Shown: piece after piece, positions 12,066 through 23,100 of the stretch
Position numbering within the stretch: the first letter of the stretch is position 1
Layout of the letters: every line of letters starts with the position of its first letter
Assembly: GCA_002007465.1 (NCBI GenBank)
Contig: LNAC01000275.1
Coordinates: forward strand, 2,077,810 to 2,141,809
Reading direction: 5' to 3'
DNA: 64,000 nt
DNA from: Ailurus styani
Lineage: Eukaryota; Chordata; Mammalia; Carnivora; Ailuridae
Notes under the pieces: model-generated
Told to the model about the DNA's origin: nothing
Database searches by the model: none
What the model saw: only the letters and a program-made list of their open reading frames with translations
Program-made: the position numbers and the translations under genes

Positions 12066-12139
12066 GTAATACCAGAAGGAGGCGCAAAAGGGGCTTCTGG
12101 GTGCTCTTTATGTTTGTCCTTCCTTCCTTTCTTTTTCTT

Positions 12140-12315
12140 TCTGATTTTTATTTATTTGATAGAGAGAAAGAGAGTGACAGAAGGAACACAGGCAGGGAGA
12201 AGCAGGCTTCCCGCTGAGCAGGGAGCCCAATGCAGGGCTCCATCCCAGGACCCTGGGATCATGCATGACCTGAGCCGAAAGCAGACGCTTAATGACTGAG
12301 CCACTCCAGCGCCCC
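12140..12315 (-). mobile_element. CAN-SINE, reverse orientation
   Basis: The left end is GATTTTTATTTATTTGATAG and the right end is GCCACTCCAGCGCCCC, a mutated head box. It is inserted just past the L1 relic. No exact target-site duplication was found, so this is an intermediate-age copy. Confidence 0.85.
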
Positions 12316-13649
12316 TGTGTTCTCTTTCTGCACTTGGGTGCTCGCTACAGGAAATTTGTGAACATTTATCAAGTTCGTGGTATGTGCACTGTCTTGCGTG
12401 AACAGTACATTTCAATACAATGTTTAAAAAAATATACTTCTCCATCCGATGACTTAATGGAAATAAATCTCACCTTGGGTCTGGCTTGCCTTTAATATTT
12501 CTCTTTAGACTGGCTCATCTTTTGTTAACCAGAGGAGTAGGCCCGGCTCAGAGGCTTTCAGTGGGCAACAGTATCCAGCTCGAATGGAATGGCATTGTTT
12601 TGTTTTCATTGTGTTTATTTTTACGGTTGCCATCTATATATGGCCATCAGTCCTGGCTTTCCATTTATGGTAGTGATATACCGTTTATTTTAAAAATAGC
12701 TTTTAGTTGCTAAGAAAAAAAAAGCGATCTGACTTAACATTAAACAAATATTATGTAAATAATAGTACAGGTGGTACTTGGTTAAGGTAAACCTCGTGAG
12801 GGCGGAGTTTGTGAAACACTTTTCAAATGGAAAAAGGCAGGGATTAGGGGGAGGGCAGAAAACCAGTTTCAGCCTGTCCCCATCAATCAACAAGTCCCCA
12901 CCGCCTGGCATCTTCTCTCAGGCCTAAGCACATACCCTTGACAGAGGACTCACGAGCAATTTAAAGTAAGGTATGCTTCAGAAGCAGTGGGCACAGCAGG
13001 GACGAGAAGGACAGAGAGCCTGGTTTCACTCAACAAATACTTACCGAGCCTCTGTGTGCCAGGCACTGTTCTCAGCCCTGCGCGGGCAGTTAGAGAACAA
13101 AACGGTGGGTCAAGTCCCCTCCACCTCTCCAGGCTTCGGATGACACAGAACCTTCTGGTAGCAGAAAGCTCCAGGCTTTCTGGAGGAGAACTCTGAACCT
13201 CACAGGGGTTAGGACTTAGAAAGATGGGGTTGGTGGTGGCGGTGGTGTGTACAGGGGTAAGGGCGATAAAACTGACTCTTCCCCAGGGAACTAGGAGAAA
13301 AGAACTGGGGTCTGGCCATCAGACTCATTCAAGAGAAATCTCGAATGTTTTGCATTTGTCAAGCTAGCCTCACTTTGTTCATCTCCACAGTTCTTGGCTA
13401 AGATACCAAGAACTTTAAACAGAGCTGGAAAGAGAATGATTCTCAAAGGGTCCGTGAGGAGCTGAATGAATGAGTGAAGGTCTCTTCTATCCACTCTGCT
13501 GGACGTCATAATGGAGAATGAGAAGTACTGCCCAGAGTATTTTTAGAGAAAGTACTTTTCATCCATTCACTCACTTACTTATTCATTCAACATATTTGTT
13601 TGAGCACCTACTAGGTGCCAGGCATGGTATTTTAGCCCTGTGTCCTGTC

Positions 13650-13960
13650 CACATGGTAACAGCTAGCCACCTGTGGCTATTATTTAAACTTTTGGCTAGT
13701 TCAAATTGAAATGTGCTCTAAGCAGAAAATACACCTCAGAGCTTGAGGATTTCGTATGAAAAAAGGAATGCTACACCTTTCATTGATAATTTATAATATC
13801 GATTATGTATTAAAATGATATTTTGAATATATTGTGTTAAATAAAGTATTAAAATGGGTTTCACCTATCTCTTTTTACTGTATTTTAATGTGGCTGCTAG
13901 AAATTTGAAAATTGCACCCGTGGTTCACATTTCTGCTTTGCATTCGATTTCCACTGCACC
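13650..13960. repeat. hAT-type DNA transposon relic (copy 1 of a family seen again at 59245)
   Basis: It carries 'tagccacctgtggctat' near one end and 'gtggctgctagaaatttgaa' near the other, with an AT-rich interior ('aatgctacacctttcattga'). The same pattern occurs at 59245-59925. The family is common in mammals but I do not name it firmly. Confidence 0.6.
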
Positions 13961-15510
13961 GTGTTATGCTAGGCACTGTCCCTATGCTGAAGGCACTCAG
14001 AACCTAGTGGGTGAGGACAACAGGAACAAATGCTACCAGGCAGGTGCAAGGAGCCAGGGCACACCCAGGAGGAGAGATGACTCTTTTTAGTTCAGATCTG
14101 CACTAGACACAGCTCTACGGCCTTCTAGAAGTTCAGATCCGTCTATTTCACTCCTCTGCTCAAACACGGACACTGCATCCCCTGCCTGCTGAATGAAGCC
14201 ATGTCTCTTCACAAGTCAAGGGGTTTTCCTGCCAGTGCCCCCCACCCCCAAGCTCCCTGCTGGCCAGAGTGGACCTCCTTTCTCCAACCTTCCTTTCCCA
14301 CTTTGCTGTCCTTGTTTTGGCTGGTTCTTTTGTTCCCAGTGTCCTTGCTATCCCCGTGTTTCCCCGGGTAGATTTCTAAGTTTAGATTTCAATTCTGATT
14401 CACCCATGACCCCCCAACCTTCTTCAACCATGTCCCCCCCCCCACTCCTCCAAGCCTCTGACAAACTAGTGGTTTGTTCATCTTACCAAAATCTTCACCC
14501 CAAACACTGTTAATTTCTTAAGTCACTTGCCTTCCCCGGGGTGTCTCACTCACCTCCAGGACCAGGTGGCCACTTGGCGAGCAGTTGTCAAGTGCAGGCA
14601 AATGGCTCTGAGTCCTAAAGTTAGAGCTGGCACGGAGGGCTCTGGGGGTGGGGGTGGAGGGTGGCAGAGGCATTGGGAAATTACACCTAGGAGTCAGCCT
14701 AAGGGTGCATCTCTGGTCAAGAGAATCTCTCTGACAAGGGTCTTTGTTAGGGTCACAACCTAGGGACGTGGGTGATAATTAAGGCCCGGTCCAGCCTGGA
14801 ATGCTGGGCGTTGGGGGCAGCAAGGAGAGATGAGTCAGTTCAAATCAAAGAGAACACGGAAGGGAGGCCATCCTTGTCCATCTGCATTGTCCCAAGGCCC
14901 TTCCCCCTGGGCCTCCTCTCACACCTGGCAGTCTGATCTGACCTCTCCAAGACCCCAGGAGCGGGGTGTTGGGGGATATCTCCTGCAGCAAATCCCTCTG
15001 GATCAGGGAGAGGGGCAACTAAGGGATTCCTTTGGGGGCGGTCAGGCAGAGAAGGGAGCAGGTTTCTCAGCGCCCAGAAATTGCATTTCTGGTAATTACA
15101 CGTTAGCAGATGCTGGCAGGGTTGGGAAACTGCACTGGTCACCAAGAGGGGCTGTTCAGGCTGAACTGGCCTAGTGGATGCGAACCTGCTTCTTCTTCGT
15201 ACCAACTCACTGATCTCCAGAGGCATTTCCCCAAGCAACATGTCCGGCACCGAGTGGAACCCTGAGGATGGAGGGAGATGGTGCGAGCGCACTGAAATCG
15301 CCCTGAAGGTCAAGACTCCGTCTTAGGTCCTTTGCATTGCCCCAGCAGTTAGCCCAGTGCCGGCCACGTGGGAAGCACGCAAACTAAGTCCTTCCTTCCG
15401 AACTCAGCTGAAAACAGGAGACAAAAGCACCCACTTTTCTCCACTCCCGCGCGGATCCTATCCAACCCCCAAGTTACTCGCATTCCCCGGGAGTCAGGGA
15501 GCCCGGGGTG
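13961..15510. other. Proximal upstream region of IGFBP2, up to the assembly gap
   Basis: No gene or young repeat was recognised. The last few hundred bases become GC-rich toward the gap (cccggggtg at the edge). The promoter and transcription start of IGFBP2 are expected within or immediately left of the gap, so this stretch probably contains upstream promoter sequence. No TATA box can be assigned. Confidence 0.5.
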
Positions 15511-16038
15511 NNNNNNNNNNNNNNNNNNNNNNNNNNNNNNNNNNNNNNNNNNNNNNNNNNNNNNNNNNNNNNNNNNNNNNNNNNNNNNNNNNNNNNNNNN
15601 NNNNNNNNNNNNNNNNNNNNNNNNNNNNNNNNNNNNNNNNNNNNNNNNNNNNNNNNNNNNNNNNNNNNNNNNNNNNNNNNNNNNNNNNNNNNNNNNNNNN
15701 NNNNNNNNNNNNNNNNNNNNNNNNNNNNNNNNNNNNNNNNNNNNNNNNNNNNNNNNNNNNNNNNNNNNNNNNNNNNNNNNNNNNNNNNNNNNNNNNNNNN
15801 NNNNNNNNNNNNNNNNNNNNNNNNNNNNNNNNNNNNNNNNNNNNNNNNNNNNNNNNNNNNNNNNNNNNNNNNNNNNNNNNNNNNNNNNNNNNNNNNNNNN
15901 NNNNNNNNNNNNNNNNNNNNNNNNNNNNNNNNNNNNNNNNNNNNNNNNNNNNNNNNNNNNNNNNNNNNNNNNNNNNNNNNNNNNNNNNNNNNNNNNNNNN
16001 NNNNNNNNNNNNNNNNNNNNNNNNNNNNNNNNNNNNNN
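15511..16038. other. Assembly gap (528 N)
   Basis: An unbroken run of N lies where the GC-rich 5' part of IGFBP2 exon 1 should be. From the family it should hold the 5'UTR, start codon, the signal peptide and about the first 35 residues of the mature protein. Very GC-rich first exons commonly drop out of assemblies. Open frames spanning it are artefacts of reading N as codons. Confidence 0.98.
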
Positions 16039-16271
16039 CGCCCGCGCGCCCTGCGCGGAGCTGGTCCGCGAGCCGGGCTGCGGCTGCTGCTCCGTGTGCG
16101 CGCGGCTGGAGGGCGAGGCGTGCGGCGTCTACACCCCGCGCTGCGCCCAGGGGCTGCGCTGCTATCCCCACCCGGGCTCCGAGCTGCCTCTGCAGGCGCT
16201 GGTCCTGGGCGAGGGCACTTGCGAAAAGCGCCGCGACGCCGAGTACGGCGCCAGCCCCGAGCAGGTTGCAG
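16039..16271 (+). CDS. IGFBP2: IGFBP2 exon 1, 3' part
   Basis: The first complete codon is at 16040. It encodes 77 residues of the N-terminal IGF-binding domain, from ARAPCAEL through the GCGCC motif and CAQGLRC to ASPEQVA. The exon ends with the first base of an Asp codon (phase 1) before the donor GTAACG at 16272. The open frame continues only a few codons into the intron before a stop, which supports the splice position. The exon start and initiator Met are hidden in the gap. Confidence 0.95.
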
Positions 16272-17160
16272 GTAACGCGCACTGGGACAACTAGTTCGGA
16301 GAAACTTGGAGGGCAGCGGAGCGCGGGCCGGGGGCCGTTCGGTGGGGGAGCGGCGTGCGCCCGGAGCTCCGAGACCGCTTTAGCGGAGGAACGGCGGCGT
16401 CCTCGACCGGTTGCGGGCGACTGGTTGGGAGGGGGACCCGAAAGTCGGGCCCGGGGAGGGGAGCTGGAGTTAGAGCGTGCGGGAGAGCCCTGGCTGCTTA
16501 CCGGTTTGGTCGGCATAAATGGGCAGAGGAGAGGCATCCCTGTTTCCGTAGTCTTCCCCGGGTGGACGTACCTCGACTTATATTTTGGAGGGGGGATTTA
16601 CTGGGGAGGAGGGTGTCGGCCAGACTCGGGGGGAGTAAGAACTTGAGGCTTCACCGGGGCACAGCTTGAGTCGGTGACCGCCGACCGAAGGTTCCTGGAA
16701 AGGTCTGGGTGGAGGACATACTGGGGGGCGGAGGCTGGCGGGTGCGGGTGACTTCGGGGACCTGTGGTGAGATCGGGGCGCTCGGAGAAGGGCGGCAGCT
16801 CGTCGAGGGACCCTTCCATCTGGGATGGTGAGGTGGAAAGAAAGGACTGGGTACTTTGCAGGGGGCGTTGCTTAGGGGAGAAATGCACACGAGCGCAGCT
16901 CTTGTTCGGTGGAGGACGAGGAAGGCTCGCGCTTCTCGGTCCGGTGGAACAATAAGAGAGGGGGCATTTGGGAGACTCAGCCCAGCAGTTGAGTCCCTGT
17001 AACTTCAGCCGGGTCGCGGGCTGCCGTCCGGGGGCGGGGGCAGCCGTGCTGCTCACTTGAGCATCTGGGTCCCTGGGCGGAAGGCAGGGCGATGCCTGGG
17101 CGCTGGACGGGGCTGCTCTGACCGCGGGGAGGTGTGACCCCCGTCCTAATCCGGGGGGAT
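16039..17160. promoter_or_regulatory. CpG island over IGFBP2 exon 1 and start of intron 1
   Basis: The sequence is strongly GC-rich with frequent CG dinucleotides (for example cgccgcgacgccgagtacgg in exon 1). CpG density falls off after about 17160. The island presumably extends left through the gap to the promoter, as is usual for this gene. Boundaries were judged by eye. Confidence 0.7.
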
Positions 17161-20100
17161 CCTCCCTGTCCGGTGGAATGGGGGCCCTGGGAGGCTTTGT
17201 AAGGAATCCTCATCCCACCCAAAAGGTTTCTGAGGGACACGACCAGGCCGTCAGAATCCCACTTCTATTTTGGTTATTGTTTTTAAAAATTACAAAAGCC
17301 TCCCGCCCCAGTGGTCTGGAGGAGACTGTAATTATTTTCTTTCTTCTTGGAGACAGTTGGGAAATGTGTCCACTGCCTGCTGCTCTTGTTTTAAAAAGCA
17401 AGCGAGTCTGACCAAGTTCCTCAAGCTTTAAAAAAATGAAAGAAAGACAGAAAGAAAAGGGATACGTGAAAACATTCTTGCTTGTAAGCTTCTGTGGTCA
17501 TAGTCATGCCCCCCCCCCCCAGCCCCCAAGACCCTCTGGCCTCCCCACCCTTCCTCTACCCAGCTATTGTTTTTTCCCCCCGTTCTCCTTGGAAATGGAA
17601 TAGGGGGTCAGAGTTGAAATCTTTCTTCTATTTCTCTGGCACATTTTGACCTTGAGTGCAGAGCAAGTTAGGGCTTCCTCAGAGGGAGCTAGCAGAAACG
17701 CTGAGTCCCTTTCTTCTCCCTCCGCTTGCTTCCCTCCCCGCCCGCCTGGCCTCCCAAGTTAACCCTTCCCTCCTGCTTCTCTTAGGAAGTGATAATAAAA
17801 GGAACAGATTTGGCCCCGCCTTCCTCCTCTGTGGCCCCCTCGCGCCTGCCCCCCCCTCAGCCCCCCCCCGGAGGTATTGTGCTTTTTGAACCGAACTCTG
17901 ACAAACTAAACATCTTCCTCAGCAGGGTGAACTTTTCCAAAGACCTCCAAGTTCATAGACTCCTTTGGATTCTGACCGTCTTAATAAAGTGCGTGGTACA
18001 GGTCCTCCCTAAACGTACTTTTTTCACCCTTCATCCTTCTCACTGGCAGCTCTCCTGCTTCCAAGCCCCAGAACAGATGCGGGAGATTCTCCCCATTCAC
18101 TCCTCCCTAGAGCCCGAAGGGGGGGGAGTTGTCAGGGGAGTCCAGGGACAATGGGGTGAGTTCATGGGAAGAATGTCACTCTGGATTTTCTGCCTGGTTA
18201 TGGGACTCCTTTCCGCCAGCCAGCCCCAGCTGCCTCCTCAGCCCTCTCCTCGCAGTGCCCAGACAGACGCCTTCCGCATTTTTCTCTTGTGCTCCAGACT
18301 GGGAAGAGGGGACACTGGGGGTGGGGGGTGGGAGCTAGATGCGGAAGCTGGGTGGGCACCCTGGAAGTGTCCCAGAGCAGGGTGCTGAGGTGTGAGGAGG
18401 GCTGGGCGAAAGGGGGCACTGCAGGGAGAAGCCTGGGCTGGCAGGGGTGCAGGGAAGAGAGGGGCAAGTTTTGAGGCTTCTGTGCCGGAGAGGGTCTTGG
18501 GCTGAGGCAGGGGCGTGGCGCTGCCTGGAGAGCCCTGGGGTCCGGTTTGGGGGGGGCGGTGCGCCGAATGTGGCCCAGAAGAGACCGTAGTCCTGAAAGC
18601 TGCCTCCTCCCCGCTCCACCTCCCATCCCCTTTTCTCCCCTCTCAGAAGAACGAGCTCTCTCCCATTCCAGACTGCATTCCTCTTTGAGCAGGTTGCTTT
18701 TGAGAATTTTAAACATACCCTCTTTTTTTGAGGCAGCAAACCCCAGCAGTTCCGGCTTCGCTGTTAGCTCTTTTGTCTTTGTTCCCAGGACTCAGGGGCT
18801 GTGTCGCTGACTTCCTGGGGACGGCTGGGATGCCGGGGGTGGGGGTGGGCACGTCTGTGGGGTGCTGAGCCTCCATCCCTTGGGGGTGATGGGTCGGGAC
18901 TGGCTGGTTCAGAGAAACTCAGAAGTCAGACTACGGGTTGGACTAGGTGAGCGAGCCTGGAAGAAAAAGGGGAGGGGGGCCCCTGAGATCTGGTGAGGTC
19001 TGATCTTAACAGTGTGTGGGCGTGTTTGCTGGTGGAGTGGGCAGAAGTGCCTAGAAATGTTGGGGTAAGAGGAGGAAGTGGGCTGCCTTTCAGAATTCAG
19101 GGCCGGCGGGGCGGACTGGCTCCCTCCGCATCTCCCTGCCTCCTTCCCCGCCGTGTACAATGCCTGGGATTATGCCGAGGGGCGGAGCCGCCCAAGTGGC
19201 CGTCTGGCCGGCTGCACATATAAAGGTGCTATAGAAATGTGCAGTCATTCAAAGTCCCAGGGCAGGCGGGCGGGCGGGCGGGTCTGAGGAGCCTTTGCAT
19301 CTGCAGTTGCTGGGGGAGCAGAAAGGGGGGCAGAGGCGAGCACTGATTTACAGTGGTTCAGTGCAGCTTCAAAAAAGGGGAGAAAAGCAATGGGACTTCT
19401 GGCTCAAAGCGCTGCTTTGCATCTTGTCTTGCATAAATTTGCATACTGAGTTCAAAGTCGTAAAATAGACTTGGGGAATGAGTGGGACCCACTGTCACTG
19501 ATTGCTAACACCACTACCTTCCGCCACCCTCCCCCCTTCTGGACAGAACACCCAGCACTAGCCCCGCTAAGCTGCTCGGCCTGAGTCACCATGGTGCGTT
19601 GGAAGGAGGAGGTGGGGGAGCTGAGGGCTCCGGGAAGGGGAGGGTTCCTGGGCCACCCGACCAAGCAGGGTGTGGCTGTGTGCCTTCTGGCCTTGGAGGG
19701 AGGTCTGGTCTGGAGGGTGTGGCTCCCCAGGTTGGAACCGGCAGGGCAGGCAGTGTTGGGCTGGTGGCCTCCTGTCTGCCATTGTGCTCCTCCGAGGGCT
19801 GGAATTTGAGGAAGTCATGGAATCAAGGTTTTTTTGTCTGCAATCCCCTTACTCACCTTCCACTCTGTCCACATGGTTCACCGTCATGGTTCCCTTTGTG
19901 TGGTAATAACCATCCTATCCATTCCTCTGACAAGGTATTTGAAGAAGCTTCAAGGAAACACAGCCCTATGTAACTAGGTCAAAGAATTTTATAAAAACAT
20001 TGCTGAGGAATCTCTGAATTAGCATAGGTATCGGTGTCTAGGGGAAAGAAGAATCTATGCGTTTGCGGCCACTGCAAGGGTCTGTCTATGCAGTGGTTCT

Positions 20101-23100
20101 TGGCCAAGTTGGACCATTGAGTTTCCTGGCAGGCAGAGGGAAGAGGGAAGCTTAGACGGTTCTAAGATTTAGCTTACTTCAGCACAGAGCTTTAAACTGA
20201 AATTTTCAGGCAAATCATTCCTTTGGGTTAGGGGGATTACATGGAAGTTAGTCCTAGAAAGATGCCTACTGGTTACTTGGGAGCAGGAGCATATTTGGTC
20301 CCCATTTTCTGGCATTCGAGGGCTTCCTTGGAGAGAATCCCTGTACTGTAGCCCATTAATCAGGTTAGCTTCTAGTTGGGTCTCACATTAGCTGTTCTCT
20401 GCCATAGCAAACTGGATGCACAGTCACTAAATTTTAATATAAGGAAGTTCCAAAAATTCTTGGTTCCAGTGAAATGCAAAATAGGATGACAGTTCCTGGT
20501 GGGGGATTGGTGGGGGCACAGCAGGGGCTGCTGAAGGGAATGAAGGAGGAGCAGAAAATGTGCAGGCTGTGCCCACATTTGATTTTGTTGTTGATCCTCC
20601 TCACATACTACAACACGGTACCAACAACAGCAACAACAACAAAAGGCTTGGTTATTATTATTTTTGAAGAGCCTCCATCACCAGGGGCTGCATTTCATTT
20701 CAGTCTGTCCCTTCTTAGTGTTCCCAGTCCCCCATTTTCTTCCTTGCTTAATCCATGCTGCTTTCCTAACCCCCTCTCCCGGGACCCCCATGGCTCCCCT
20801 ATTCCTCTCCCACTATGGCTGGGTCTTGAACACCTGGCTGGATGCTGAGTAAGCGGGTAATGCTTGAGAAATGCACGGAAGATAGATCTACCCCAGGCTT
20901 CCACAGGACTCCAGGTAGGTGCAGACCAAGTAGGTGATGGGGATTGGAATGCTGGAACCAAATCTCATTCTGGAATGAGGAGGGTGGTTGGCGGAGGTAC
21001 AAGGGGCTGGCTTTGTGGGGTGGGGGTGGGGGGGGCAACGGCCACATCCCCAAGGGGCTTTGTGCTAGCGCTGTTCTCCCTGCCACCGAGGCAGAGAGGA
21101 GCAAGGTTAAGCTTTTAAGTCACCAGGGGAGCTGGTGTTCTGCTTGGCAGATGTTCTAGGCCTCTCTACTCCTTGCTGTCTCTGGCCAGCGTTTTGCTGA
21201 GATGGCAGGCAGCTGCCCGGGGTTCGGTCGCCTTCCCATCTGTCCTCGTCCGGTCATGAACTGGCTTCCTAGCCTGCTTTGCGTCCTGTCTTCCAAGATC
21301 CCTGTGAGGGAGAGAGGGAGGCTTTTTACCTCCACGTTGCAGCCTTGGACTCTGAGGCTCAGTTAGGGGACGCCTGAGCAGGTAAGTCAAGAGTTGAGAG
21401 GCTGCTGACCTTCCTTTTGTTCCCCTCCACCCTCATGGTCAAGCAAGGGGGTGGGGGCGGCTGTTGGCAGCAGAAGCCTTTGACCCTGTCAGCCCGCAAG
21501 TTCGTTCCTGGGCACCTGCCACGTACGGGCCAGGTTCGGCTGTTTGCATTCCCTCAGCTCCACCGGGAGGCCCACGGCCTGGGGACTTGAGAGAGGGAGA
21601 TGACAGTGTGTGGCAGTAGGGAGAGACAGAAGGGTCCCTGGGTGGGGTGAGCAGAGCTGGGGGCCTGTGCCGTCATGGGGACCGGGTTCCGCTGCAGACC
21701 TGACTTCGAGAACCTGAGTGCTGATGCGCGTGGGCCTTCCTCAAATACCAGTTTACCAGTTGGCGGAAAGGGGGTGCTTGCATCTCTCCAGGGGTGTGTG
21801 GGAGGACAGCTGTGGTGCTGGCGAGCGTCCGGAACAGAGTAGGTGCTCACACACGTTGGCTGCCTTGATCGCAGCGGGCTGTGTCTCCTCCCTGACGCCT
21901 AGTGAAATGGCCTTTGGAATGAAGGCCACACCGCTGTGCCTGGCCGGCCACGCGTCTCCCTGGAGGTTTTAGCGTGGTGCTTCGTGGCCTCTTGGTGTGA
22001 CTCCACTCTGGCTCAAAGCCCAGTTTCCAACCACAGGCTAGCCACCCAAAGAAGAGATGTGTTCTCCCCGGGCCTCCGTTTCCTTATCTGTAAATCAGAT
22101 ATTGATAGTACGGTGGTGCCTGCACGCGTGTGTGTGTGTGTGTGTGTGTGTGTGCACGCACGTGAGCGCACGCTTGTGTGTGGAAAGCTAGATAATACAG
22201 ACAAAACTAAGCACTTTGGTTTTTTTTTTTTTTGTAACACATCACATGCTTTTCATCTTTTCACGCGTAAAATGGAAATATCCATCCCTCTGGCCTACTT
22301 TCACAGACCATAGTTGAGCTGTTTGTAGAAAGGGTAAGGAAACTGTACTTTAAATACAGTATAAGTAGATTTGACGTCAAACAAGTGGTTTGAGGTGAGC
22401 AGGCTTCCCGTTTTTCAGGGATGAGTTAGGCAGTGCTCTTTAGGGCGCATCCCCTGATGTCTGGGGCTGACCGTTCTTGATCTGGGAGCTTTCAGCCTTT
22501 AACCCCTCAGTTGGGGGGTTGTGGAGGGACTGTGGGGACAGAAGTGGCCCCAGGTTTGGGACACTGGGTACTTGTGCGGCTTGCAGCTCCTAAGCTGGGT
22601 TCTGCCTTCACCTGGCTGGCCCACCTTGAGGCCCCAGCTGTCCCGCTGCAGGTATTCGGAGGACCAGAGGATCCCTGAGGCCATGGTGTTCAGGGGTGGG
22701 AAGCTCCTTCCTCCGGGAACAGCCCCCTGCAGGAACGCTACTGGGACCCAGGCTTCAGAACAATAGGGTCAGGTGGGAGTCAGCCTGGTCTTTCTTAACA
22801 CACCGAGTACCTAGAGCATGGGCCAGGGTGCGCAGTGGTGAAGTTGTCCGAGCCAGGGAAGGCTCCAGGGTGCCCGTTTCCTGCTCCAGGAAAATGGGCT
22901 CTCACATCTATCCTGTCTGAGCCTCGGTGCCAGAAAGTTGAACGTGATCCTGGCAAAGACATTGGGCGTTCTGTCCAAAAAGTGACGTGTCCTTACCACG
23001 CCGTCTGCAGAGTGGACCTCACTCCGAGTTGGGGAGCAGCCTCTCATTTCTTTTTTTTTTTTTAAAGATTTTATTTATTCATTTGACACAGAGAGAGAGA

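Noticed and set aside
15357..16646. Very long open frames (up to 429 codons) on both strands around exon 1
   Set aside because: Their length comes from the N run being read as codons; only the frame with the GCGCC motif is real.
16598..17056. Minus-strand 152-codon frame over the CpG island
   Set aside because: GC-rich stretches have few stops by chance; no conserved motif.
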